DNA from: Streptomyces sp. Ru62
GTDB taxonomy: Bacteria; Actinomycetota; Actinomycetes; Streptomycetales; Streptomycetaceae
Reading direction: 5' to 3'
DNA length: 64,000 nucleotides
Assembly (NCBI RefSeq): GCF_002920615.1
Contig: NZ_PQSU01000001.1
Location: 248,001 to 312,000 of the forward strand
Under the pieces are notes generated by a model, which was not told where the DNA came from, searched no databases, and saw only the letters and a list, made by a program, of their open reading frames with translations. The position numbers and the translations under genes are program-made. Positions 43,429 through 50,271 of the stretch are shown one piece after another (positions within the stretch are counted from its first letter, which is position 1; every line of letters begins with the position of its first letter).

Positions 43429-44055
43429 TCAGCTGTGGCCAGACTGAGACAAGTTGCAAGCCTCACGTGCTCGCCAGTGGTCGTAGAGCCGCAGGCTAAC
43501 CAGCGACAGCCACACGGGCCATCCGGCCTCAACGGGCAGGTCGCTCGTAGCCCGGCACGGGCGCCGGCCGGGCTGGAGCGGGGCGGAGACAGGAGCGCAG
43601 GCCCGGCCGGGGGTCGGCGCCGCGCGCGGGGAGCGGAGCGAGCCGCCTTGAACCCGTAGAGAAAGTTGTAACTCACTCTGTCTGGCGAGACTTGAAGCGT
43701 ATGCACACGCCGGGAGTTCCATCGCCTGACGGTGCACGAATGGCAGGAAGAGCACCAGTCGGATCGTCCACGTGATGCGGGTCTTGGCGTGGGTCACTGG
43801 CACGGTGCACGGCTCGGCGCGCAGCAAGGCTCGTCGGGTCTCGATGCGGCCCTCGTACAGCCACCCCCACGCCTCGTCGGAGGCGTCCGCGTCCAGGTCC
43901 GGTGAGATCGTGCGGAGCGCGATCGCTACCCAACGGTCCGCCTGGGGTGCTGAGTAGGCGCCGAACGATGCCAGCAGAGCCGGCCCCCGCTGCTCGGTCA
44001 GATCCTCGGTCCAGCACTCACACCAGTAGCCACGGCGGAACTCCTTCGTCAGCAC
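43429..44055 (-). CDS. Hypothetical accessory protein coupled to an ATPase remnant
   Basis: This 208-aa protein is not assigned to a named family. Its first ~130 residues (EFRRGYWCECWTEDLTEQRGPALLASFGAYSAPQADRWVAIALRTISP, then GWLYEGRIETRRALLRAEPCTV and WTIRLVLFLPFVHRQ) are well ordered. The last ~75 are Arg/Pro-rich and look like read-through into non-coding DNA, so the ancestral protein may have ended near ELPACAY. Its GTG at 44055 overlaps the TGA of the upstream ATPase remnant (GTGCTGA), a coupled pair. GGGAGG precedes it. Confidence 0.6.
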   Translation of the reverse strand: MLTKEFRRGYWCECWTEDLTEQRGPALLASFGAYSAPQADRWVAIALRTISPDLDADASDEAWGWLYEGRIETRRALLRAEPCTVPVTHAKTRITWTIRLVLFLPFVHRQAMELPACAYASSLARQSELQLSLRVQGGSLRSPRAAPTPGRACAPVSAPLQPGRRPCRATSDLPVEAGWPVWLSLVSLRLYDHWRAREACNLSQSGHS

Positions 44056-44276
44056 GGGTGGCCTCCCAGCCGAGTGTCCGCGTACAGCTCCGCGGTGACC
44101 GTGTGGCCCTGGTCGCTGTCGTGCACGACGACCCGGCGGGCGATGGCGCTGACCATTCCCAGTCCCCGGCCGTGCTCGGCGTCCTGGTCCTGGTGCTCGA
44201 CCTTCGGGGCCGTTGCCGTGCCGCCGTCGTCCGTGACCGACACCGCCACCACCTGCGCCGAGACGGCGACACGTGA
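44049..44276 (-). pseudogene. 3' remnant of an RsbW-like ATP-binding protein gene
   Basis: The frame encodes only the C-terminal part of a GHKL ATPase: VVAVSVTDDGGTATAPKV, then the G-box HGRGLGMVSAIARRVVVHD and a normal C-terminus. The upstream half with the N box is missing; similarity stops at about 44276 and a TAG appears at about 44325. The break coincides with the start of the excisionase-like frame on the other strand, implying a deletion junction. It is probably not translated, or only from an internal GTG at 44252. Confidence 0.72.
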
Positions 44277-44488
44277 CGCGGGCAGCGGGTGGTGCGGCGG
44301 TTGTTGCAGCCGAACTCCCTGGCACTACGGAACGCTTCCCGCGTCGCCGGATCGCCGAGCGACGCATCGTGTTCGTCAAGGTTGGCCGTCACGTCCGCAT
44401 TCCGGAGAGTGCGCTGATCGCCTTCATCGACGACAACACGGTGCAGGCGATCGGTCATCGGCGCGGCTCCTTGCGGAGGGCGGCCTGA
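44273..44488 (+). CDS. Excisionase-like DNA-binding protein, N-terminus replaced
   Basis: The 71-aa frame contains GTTERFPRRRIAERRIVFVKVGRHVRIPESALIAFIDDNTV, the winged-helix excisionase core of Streptomyces integrative elements (Lys-Val-Gly-Arg-His-x-Arg-Ile wing). The first ~18 residues are Ala/Gly-rich and lack the usual (L)LTVEEAAxxL helix, so the 5' end seems to come from the ATPase remnant by fusion; it may be inactive. Its TGA overlaps the integrase ATG (TGATG at 44486-44490), the usual xis-int coupling. Confidence 0.7.
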   Translation: MTRAAGGAAVVAAELPGTTERFPRRRIAERRIVFVKVGRHVRIPESALIAFIDDNTVQAIGHRRGSLRRAA

Positions 44489-45646
44489 TGGCCAACAAGA
44501 ATGGGAGGCGCCGGGACTTCGGTTCGGTCCGACAGCTTCCGTCCGGCCGTTGGCAGGTCCGCTACCGAGACCCGGAGACGGGGCAACTGCTTCCCGCTGA
44601 GAAGACGTATGCCACCAAGACCGACGCTCAGGTCGCCCTGACGCACATCGAGTCGGACATTGCGCGCGGGCAGTGGTCGGACCCGGACGCCGGGGCAGGT
44701 GAACTTCGCCGAGTACGCCACCGCATGGCTGCGGGACCGCAAGCTGGCCGACCGCACTCGCGAACGGAACGAGTCGGTGATGCGGCTGCACATCCTGCCC
44801 AGCTTCGGGGCCGGAACGGTGGCCGACGTGACGACCGCTCGCGTACGGAGTTGGCGCGGCAAGCTCCTGGCGGCCGGCGTCGGTGAGCCGTCCGTCGTCA
44901 AGGCATACCAACTGCTGCGTGCCCTGATGAACACGGCCGTGGACGACGAGCTGATCCGGCGCAACCCGTGCCGCATCAAGGGCGCCGACCGTTACGACGT
45001 ACCCGAACGGCCAGTCCTCACGGTGGCGGAGGTCTTCGCCGTGGCCGACTCCATCGCGCCGCGCTACCGGCTGCTCGTCCTACTCGCGGCCTTCACCACG
45101 CTACGGTTCGGGGAGCTGGCGGCCTTGCGGCGCCGGGACATCGACCCGGAGGCGCTGACTGTCACTGTGCGCCGCGCTCAGGCCGAGCTGCAGGACGGCC
45201 GGCTCTTCGACAAGGCGCCGAAGTCCGCGGCCGGGCTTCGCACCGTTTCCTTCCCGGCCGAACTGCTCGGCGACCTGACGCGCCACCTGGAGGACTTCGC
45301 TGCCCCGGGCCGCGACGGACACGTCTTCGTCGGCCCCCAGGGAGGGCAACTGCGGCGGAGCAACTTCCAGGACGACTGGGTGAAGGCTCGGAAGGCTGCG
45401 GGCGTATCGGCCGAGCTGCACTTCCATAATCTGCGGCACACGGGCAACACGCTGGCCTCCACGGCCGGCGCCAGCACCCGGGAGCTGATGACCCGCATGG
45501 GCCACAGCAGCTCGCGCGCCGCGCTGATCTATCAGCACATGACCAGCGACCGTGACCGGGCCATCGCAGACCGGCTCGGGGCCATGATCCGGGGCGGTGG
45601 GGGAGCGGCCTCCGAGCCCTCCGAGAAGGACCCTGCGGGCCCGTAG
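44488..45646 (+). pseudogene. Tyrosine recombinase/integrase with a +1 frameshift
   Basis: ATG 44488 begins MANKNGRRRDFGSVRQLPSG, an AP2-like arm-binding N-terminus. The family sequence then moves to the +2 frame at a GGGG run (44692-44695): SDPDAG, then QVNFAEYATAWL. Removing one G restores a ~385-aa integrase with a SAM-like core-binding domain and catalytic residues (Arg in LRFGELAAL, HNLRH with HxxR, GHSSSRAALIYQH with Tyr). The 3' end lies 81 bp from the tRNA, as expected for an element integrase. Sequencing error in the homopolymer is a real alternative. Confidence 0.85.
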
Positions 45647-45664
45647 TGGCACGCCTGTGGCACG
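45647..45664. repeat. Right arm-type repeat
   Basis: TGGCACGCCTGTGGCACG, the partner of 41584-41601 in the same orientation, lies just after the integrase stop and 74 bp inside the right att core. Confidence 0.65.
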
Positions 45665-45679
45665 ACCCCTGAAACGCCG

Positions 45680-45720
45680 AAGGGCCAGCCTGGGAGGGGA
45701 TCCCTCCTGAGCTGGCCCTT
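45680..45720. terminator. Terminator shared by integrase and tRNA-Arg
   Basis: An outer 10-bp stem AAGGGCCAGC (45680-45689) / GCTGGCCCTT (45711-45720) plus an inner GGAGGG/CCCTCC stem form the hairpin. Pyrimidine-rich TCTCTCT follows on the plus strand. It lies between the convergent integrase and tRNA genes. Confidence 0.8.
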
Positions 45721-45727
45721 CTCTCTG

Positions 45728-45800
45728 TGCCCCCGGCAGGATTCGAACCTGCGACACCCGCTTTAGGAGAGCGGTGCTCTATCCCCTGAGCTACGAAGGC
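45728..45800 (-). tRNA. tRNA-Arg (anticodon CCU)
   Basis: The 73-nt cloverleaf has acceptor GCCTTCG/CGGGGGC, D arm GCTC-AGGGGATA-GAGC, anticodon stem CCGCT/AGCGG with loop CTCCTAA (CCU reading AGG codons), T arm GCAGG-TTCGAAT-CCTGC, and discriminator A. CCA is not encoded. Two acceptor pairs are G-U (positions 4-69 and 5-68). The 3' half overlaps the att core and, after integration, would be supplied by the element. Confidence 0.95.
45738..45771. repeat. Right att-core repeat inside tRNA-Arg (attR)
   Basis: This segment covers the T stem-loop, variable loop and anticodon arm. It is the partner of 41443-41476. Confidence 0.7.
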
Positions 45801-45844
45801 GTGGGTGGGCGTCCTGGTGGGCGCTTGGTGGACAGGGTACCGGA

Positions 45845-47512
45845 TCAGGAAGGGGGGACGTGGGCGAAGCGGGACGCGGTGTGGAGGTCCTGTTGGATGT
45901 GGTCCGCCGTCGCGTGGAGGGCGGGGAGGAGGTTCTGGACGCAGTCCCGCAGGGTGCGGCGGGCCGCGTGGGTGGAGACGTTCAGGGCGGCCACCGTGCG
46001 GCCCTCGCGGTCGCGTACCGGTACGGCGATGGACCGCAGGCCCGATTCCAGTTCCTCGTCGACCAGGGCGTAGCCCTGGGAGCGGACTTCGGTGAGCGTG
46101 GGGGACAGGGGGGCGGCGGTGTCCGCCAGGAGGACGCGGCCCAGGGACGTCGCGGGGGCCGGCAGTCGTGTGCCCACGGTGATCCGTACGGTGAGGACCC
46201 GGCTCGTGCCCGCCCCGGCCGTGTACTGGATCTCCTTGCCGTCGCTCGTCAGCACGGCCAGTGCCGTCGGTTCCCGTACCGCGTCCGCCAGGGCCCGCAG
46301 GTGTGGTTCGGCCAGGCGGGGGAGTGTCGTCCGGGACAGGGGCGGGAAGCCGAGGTCCAGGACGCGCGGGGTGAGGGTGAAGGTGCGGTCGGGGTGTGCC
46401 GCCACCAGGCCCAGGTGCTCGTGGGTGAGCAGCGCCCGGCGTGCGGTGGCCCGGGACAGGCCGGTCGCGCGGGCCACCTCCGTCAGGGACAGGGCCGAGC
46501 GGCCCTCGCCGAACGCCGTCAGCACCGTCAGACCCCGGGCCAGCGACTCCACGAAGTCCCGGCCGAGTTCGTGCTTGGACGCCGTGGTCCAGGTCGCCAG
46601 GCCGGCGGGCGCCGGACCGGGTTCGGGTGCGGGTGCGGTGCGCAGGTCCGCCTCCATCGCCTCCACCGCCGTACGCAGTCGCGGCAGCAGGCTGGTGCGC
46701 AGGTCCGCCGCGGAGTGCCGGCTGGTGTGGCTGACCACGCTCGCCACGCAGGCCACGCGGCCGGTGCCGGGGTCCCGTACCGGTACGGACACCGCGACCA
46801 GGCCCGGCTCGATCAGCTGGTCGTCCACGGCCCAGCCGTCCCGGCGCGCCCGCTCCACCCGGTCCGTGAAGGAGTCCGAGGAGGAGCCGGAGGACGAGGC
46901 CGTGGAGGATGTCGTGGAGGAGGGGTCGCCTGTGGGTTCCGCTCTGGGGGGTACCGCGGGGAAGGTCGCGTCCTGTACGTCCGCGGCCCGGCGTTCCCGC
47001 CAGCGGGTCCAGTCCGGTTCCGCCCACTCGGTCGCGAACAGCGCGCCCGGCGCGGTCCGTTCGGCCGGCAGCAGGTCGCCGATGCGGAAGCTGACGGACA
47101 GCGCGCGGCGGCGGGTGGCCTGGTGGATGAAGCGGATGCCGTCGAGGTCGGCGACCGCGAGCGACACCGACTCGTCCAGTTCGTCGGCGAGGGCGTCGGC
47201 TCGCGCGTCGAGCAGCGCGGGCAGGCGCAGGGCGGCCAGGTAGGCGTTGCCCAGCTCCATCACGCGGGGGGTGAGGACGACGTCCCGGCCGTCGAGGCGT
47301 ACGTAGCCCATGCGGCCGAGGGTGCCGGTGATCCGGTCCACCGTGGAGCGGGCGAGGCCGGTGGCCCGTTCCAGCGCGCTCGGGCTCAGCGTGCCGCCCG
47401 CCTCGGTGAGCCGCCGTAGCACCGCGACACCACGCACCAACGGTCCGACCGCCTCCACCGGCGTCCCGGCCCCGGCGCGGGCATCGGCATCCACTGCGGT
47501 CATGGCGGGCAT
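45845..47512 (-). CDS. Tandem-duplicated IclR-family regulator
   Basis: The 555-aa protein is twice the usual IclR length (~260 aa) and contains two complete units. Unit 1: helix-turn-helix VRGVAVLRRLTEAGGTLSPSALERATGLARSTVDRITGTLGRMGYV (residues ~26-71) and a ligand domain to ~300, interrupted by a Ser/Thr linker (~198-215). Unit 2: ARGLTVLTAFGEGRSALSLTEVARATGLSRATARRALLTHEHLGLV (~325-370) and a second ligand domain ending VPVRDREGRTVAALNVSTHA. Starts at 47503, 47512 and 47536 are possible; 47512 has GGAGAG close by. Targets are unknown. Confidence 0.88.
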   Translation of the reverse strand: MPAMTAVDADARAGAGTPVEAVGPLVRGVAVLRRLTEAGGTLSPSALERATGLARSTVDRITGTLGRMGYVRLDGRDVVLTPRVMELGNAYLAALRLPALLDARADALADELDESVSLAVADLDGIRFIHQATRRRALSVSFRIGDLLPAERTAPGALFATEWAEPDWTRWRERRAADVQDATFPAVPPRAEPTGDPSSTTSSTASSSGSSSDSFTDRVERARRDGWAVDDQLIEPGLVAVSVPVRDPGTGRVACVASVVSHTSRHSAADLRTSLLPRLRTAVEAMEADLRTAPAPEPGPAPAGLATWTTASKHELGRDFVESLARGLTVLTAFGEGRSALSLTEVARATGLSRATARRALLTHEHLGLVAAHPDRTFTLTPRVLDLGFPPLSRTTLPRLAEPHLRALADAVREPTALAVLTSDGKEIQYTAGAGTSRVLTVRITVGTRLPAPATSLGRVLLADTAAPLSPTLTEVRSQGYALVDEELESGLRSIAVPVRDREGRTVAALNVSTHAARRTLRDCVQNLLPALHATADHIQQDLHTASRFAHVPPS

Positions 47513-47599
47513 CGTCTCTCCGGTACGGCGTCCCATCGGGGCACGCCTACGGTAAACCCCGCCCGGTCAGTCGTGAGCCGGTCCCGTGCTCGGCCCGCG

Positions 47600-48964
47600 T
47601 CAGCCGGCTCGCGGCCTGCCCGGGAACCATCGATGACCAAAGCCCGGCCCCACCGTCACGCCCCCACCCCCGCCCCGCCCCCTTGTGATCCGTATCCGGT
47701 AGTTGCCCTCCTCGTCCGTGCTCAGGACCTGGACCGTGATGCCGTGGTGGGGGTCCTTGAAGGTCTCGCCGGGGGCGAAGGGCGCGTCGGAGAGTTCGGC
47801 GTGGACGTTGGGGCTGCGGGTGCAGCCGCCGCTCTGGCGGTGGCTGTCGTAGACGGTGACCGGGCCGCGGCCGGTGTCGACGGTGCCGTCGACCTTGTAG
47901 ATGAGCAGTCCCGGGCGGCACACCGCCTCGTCGTTGCCGCCCTGTGCGCGGACTTCCAGCGCGTAGGTGCTGCGCGCGGTGACCGGCACCAGGACGAGCT
48001 TTCCGCCGCCCGGCCTGTACAGCGGGGACAGGGTGTAATCGGTGCTGCCCCGCGCCGCCGCGCAGCCGACCTGGTCGCCGTCCAGCCAGCCCAGCTTCCA
48101 CTTGTGCCAGCCGAGCAGGTCGTTGTTGGCGCCCCAGTCCTCGCTCATGATGTCCCAGTGCCCGACCGCGCCCCCGCCCTCCTGGGTGTACAGGTCGGGC
48201 AGGCCGAAGGTGTGGCCGTTCTCGTGCGGCAGCACCCGGTAGCCGGTGCGGGAGTAGGAGCCGGAGCCGTCGTCCTGGCGGGAGTAGACGAAGGAGGCGT
48301 TGGAGATGCGGACGCCGTCGGCGACCGGGGCGTCGTCGTTCCCGGCGAAGGTCACGGACAGCACGGTGTCCAGGGCGGAGGGGCCGGCGTTCGGGGTGAT
48401 GAGCACGTTCAGCAGGTCGTATTCGCGGAAGTCCACCGCCGGGTCGGCGGTGGCCACGATGTCCTGGACCAGGTTCCGGTAGCCGGGGTCGAAGGGCGCG
48501 CCGCGCTCTATGCCGTACGCCTGGAAGGCCTTCGGCATGCGCAGCCAGGTGGTGACGGGGGTCTCGGGGCGGTAGTCGAGACGGCCGTACGACGCGGTGC
48601 GGAACCACTCCTGGGTCTGCGGGAAGAACTCGTGGAAGCGGTCCATCGCGCTGCCCGGTCCGGGCGCGTCGGGGAAGTCCACCATCAGGGTCAGGGCGCG
48701 GACGGTGCCGGTGGAGCGGGAGTAGCCGGACGGGGTGGGCACGCCCTCGGTCATCTGCACGTCCAGGCCGCCACGGATCATGCAGGGTATGAGCGCGGAG
48801 TTGCGGGCCAGGTTGTCGGGGCCGGCGGCTGAGGTGGGCGCCGTGAGGTTCCCGGTCCCGGCCGAGGTGCTGACCGCGAGGGTCAGTGCGGTCACCATCG
48901 ACAGGGCGGCAACCCGGCGCGAGCGTATGCGGCGGCGGGGGCGGGGCTGCGGCTGCGGCTGCAT
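47600..48964 (-). CDS. Secreted M6-family zinc metalloprotease
   Basis: The 454-aa protein has a long basic n-region (RPRRRIRSRR) and hydrophobic core (VAALSMVTALTLAVSTSAG), a Sec or Tat-type signal. The zinc motif HENGHTFGLPD (HExxH with downstream Asp) is near residue 248 and is followed by a conserved GHWDIMSEDWGANNDLLGWHKWKLGW block, both typical of immune-inhibitor-A-like M6 peptidases. The C-terminal region is beta-rich. ATG 48964 is preferred to 49021 because the former gives a standard signal peptide. Likely an extracellular protease, possibly developmentally controlled. Confidence 0.88.
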   Translation of the reverse strand: MQPQPQPRPRRRIRSRRVAALSMVTALTLAVSTSAGTGNLTAPTSAAGPDNLARNSALIPCMIRGGLDVQMTEGVPTPSGYSRSTGTVRALTLMVDFPDAPGPGSAMDRFHEFFPQTQEWFRTASYGRLDYRPETPVTTWLRMPKAFQAYGIERGAPFDPGYRNLVQDIVATADPAVDFREYDLLNVLITPNAGPSALDTVLSVTFAGNDDAPVADGVRISNASFVYSRQDDGSGSYSRTGYRVLPHENGHTFGLPDLYTQEGGGAVGHWDIMSEDWGANNDLLGWHKWKLGWLDGDQVGCAAARGSTDYTLSPLYRPGGGKLVLVPVTARSTYALEVRAQGGNDEAVCRPGLLIYKVDGTVDTGRGPVTVYDSHRQSGGCTRSPNVHAELSDAPFAPGETFKDPHHGITVQVLSTDEEGNYRIRITRGRGGGGGVTVGPGFGHRWFPGRPRAG

Positions 48965-49408
48965 GCAGGGACCTTTCGCGCCACGGCAGCCGCCGGTCTC
49001 CGGCTGCACCCTTGGGCTCACCCTGTGTCGGCGGGGCGGCGGGCGCGCGCTGGAGGAGACCGATCGTGGGAAAGCGGGGCCGCAGCGGGGTGAATCCCAG
49101 CGGGTGGTGAGTGTGTCTCAGGTCACACAGGTTCTTTCGGTGAGCGGGAAATAACCGGGGATGGTTTCCCCGTTTAGCCCTGTGTCCGACGGAAACGGGG
49201 ACCGGTTCCCCGGATCCCGCCCGGCGCGCGAACGCTCACCGTCGAGTGCTCGTCGCCGAGTCACTGAGTCACTGAGTCACTAAGTCACTGGGTGACTGGG
49301 TGACTGGGTGACTGAGAGACCGAGTCGCCGAGTCACCGGATGCGCCACGGCGCACCACCGCACCACGGCGCACCACCCGCAGCACCCCGACCGACCCAAG
49401 GAGTCACC
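48965..49408. other. Intergenic region between M6 protease and tetR-type genes
   Basis: The 444-bp divergent spacer contains a less GC-rich block around 49110-49200, with TCACACAGGTTC and a GGAAACGGGGACCGGTTCCCC inverted motif near 49190, and an 80-bp array of 8-bp repeats (separate entry). No protein gene is supported. Promoters for both flanking genes must lie here. Confidence 0.5.
49259..49338. repeat. Ten-unit 8-bp repeat array with internal dyad
   Basis: Octamers run in register: AGTCACTG (with variants) x4, GGTGACTG x3, then three degenerate units. AGTCAC from the first block is complementary to GTGACT in the second, so the array can fold into an imperfect hairpin centred near 49291. 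It ends 70 bp before the TetR start. Confidence 0.8.
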
Positions 49409-50056
49409 GTGTCCGCCACGACCGCCCCCTCCGTGCGCAAGGCGCCCCGGCCGCGCGCCGACGCGCTGCGCAACCGGGAGCGGATCGTCACCGCCGCCCG
49501 GGAGATGTTCGTCGAGCACGGACCGGACGTGCCGCTGGACGAGATCGCCCGCCGGGCCGGCGTCGGCAACGCCACGGTGTACCGCAACTTCCCCGACCGT
49601 GACGCCCTCGTCCGCGAGGTCGTCTGCTCCGTCATGGACCGTACGGCCGAGGCGGCCGAGCTGGCCCTCGCGGAGACCGGGGACGCCTTCGCCGCCCTGG
49701 AGCGCTTCGTGCACACCGCCGCCGACGAGCGGATCAGTGCGCTGTGCCCCATGGTGTCCAGCACCTTCGACCAGCACCACCCCGATTTGGAGGCCTCCCG
49801 CGAGCGCGTCGAGCAGCTGGTCGAGGAGGTCATGGGCCGGGCCAAGGCGGCCGGACAGCTCCGGCCGGACGTCGGGGTCGGCGATCTGATGATCGTCGTG
49901 GCCCAGCTGAGCCGGCCCCCGGCCGGCACGGACTGCATGCGCGGCGACCGCTTCGTCCACCGCCATCTGCAACTGTTCCTCGACGGTCTGCGGGCCCCCG
50001 GCCGCTCCACCCTGCCGGGCCGGGCCGTGAACATCAGGGAGCTGCGCGACTGCTGA
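49409..50056 (+). CDS. TetR/AcrR-family regulator of the adjacent MFS pump
   Basis: The 215-aa protein has a helix-turn-helix RERIVTAAREMFVEHGPDVPLDEIARRAGVGNATVYRNFPDRDALVREV (residues ~24-72) and a C-terminal SBI-type regulatory domain. The GTG at 49409 follows AAGGAG closely. It is co-directional with a DHA2-type MFS gene 215 bp downstream, so it is probably its repressor. The S. coelicolor pair is recalled as SCO3207/SCO3206. Confidence 0.92.
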   Translation: MSATTAPSVRKAPRPRADALRNRERIVTAAREMFVEHGPDVPLDEIARRAGVGNATVYRNFPDRDALVREVVCSVMDRTAEAAELALAETGDAFAALERFVHTAADERISALCPMVSSTFDQHHPDLEASRERVEQLVEEVMGRAKAAGQLRPDVGVGDLMIVVAQLSRPPAGTDCMRGDRFVHRHLQLFLDGLRAPGRSTLPGRAVNIRELRDC

Positions 50057-50198
50057 CCGACGACCGACCGATCAGTTCAGCTCCCGTACCCGGTCCACCC
50101 TCCGTAGCACGGCTCCTTCACCTTTCCGCCGTACTCCGTTTTCTCGTCATTTTTCCGTCACGCCTTTCGTCACCGTCTCCTTTCCTCACCGTGTCCTT

Positions 50199-50258
50199 CA
50201 CGTAGTCCCGAACTTCACCATCCACGAAGTCCCGAGCTTCTCCGTCACGAAGTCCCGA
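50199..50258. repeat. Three 13-bp direct repeats before the MFS gene
   Basis: CACGTAGTCCCGA (50199) and CACGAAGTCCCGA (50223 and 50246) recur at 24- and 23-bp spacing, about two helical turns apart. The last ends 13 bp before the MFS ATG. An operator or leader element is inferred. Confidence 0.65.
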
Positions 50259-50271
50259 AGTGGGTATCTCC

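Larger units (their letters stand above)
41443..45771. mobile_element. Degenerate integrative element in tRNA-Arg(CCU)
   Basis: A 34-bp sequence at 41443-41476 matches 45738-45771 inside the tRNA gene with two mismatches and a 19-bp exact core (GACACCCGCTTTAGGAGAG). About 4.3 kb lies between. Contents: Schlafen-like ATPase gene with amber codon, an accessory gene, a truncated ATPase gene, excisionase-like gene, and frameshifted tyrosine integrase adjacent to the tRNA. Short 18-bp repeats near both ends resemble integrase arm sites. The layout recalls AICEs of the pSAM2/SLP1 type, but replication and transfer genes are missing. Boundaries are approximate. Confidence 0.75.

Noticed and set aside
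44018..44911. A 297-codon minus-strand frame across xis-int
   Set aside because: It crosses the excisionase and integrase genes in antisense and is Arg/Ser-rich without domain signatures; only its overlap with the ATPase remnant region is meaningful, and in a different frame.
45162..47027. A 621-codon minus-strand frame through the tRNA and the IclR gene
   Set aside because: It reads through a tRNA gene and out of frame with the double IclR coding sequence; the composition is Gly/Pro/Arg only.
49259..49338. 8-bp array considered as a CRISPR or replication iteron origin
   Set aside because: Repeats are too short and without spacers, and there is no replication gene nearby.
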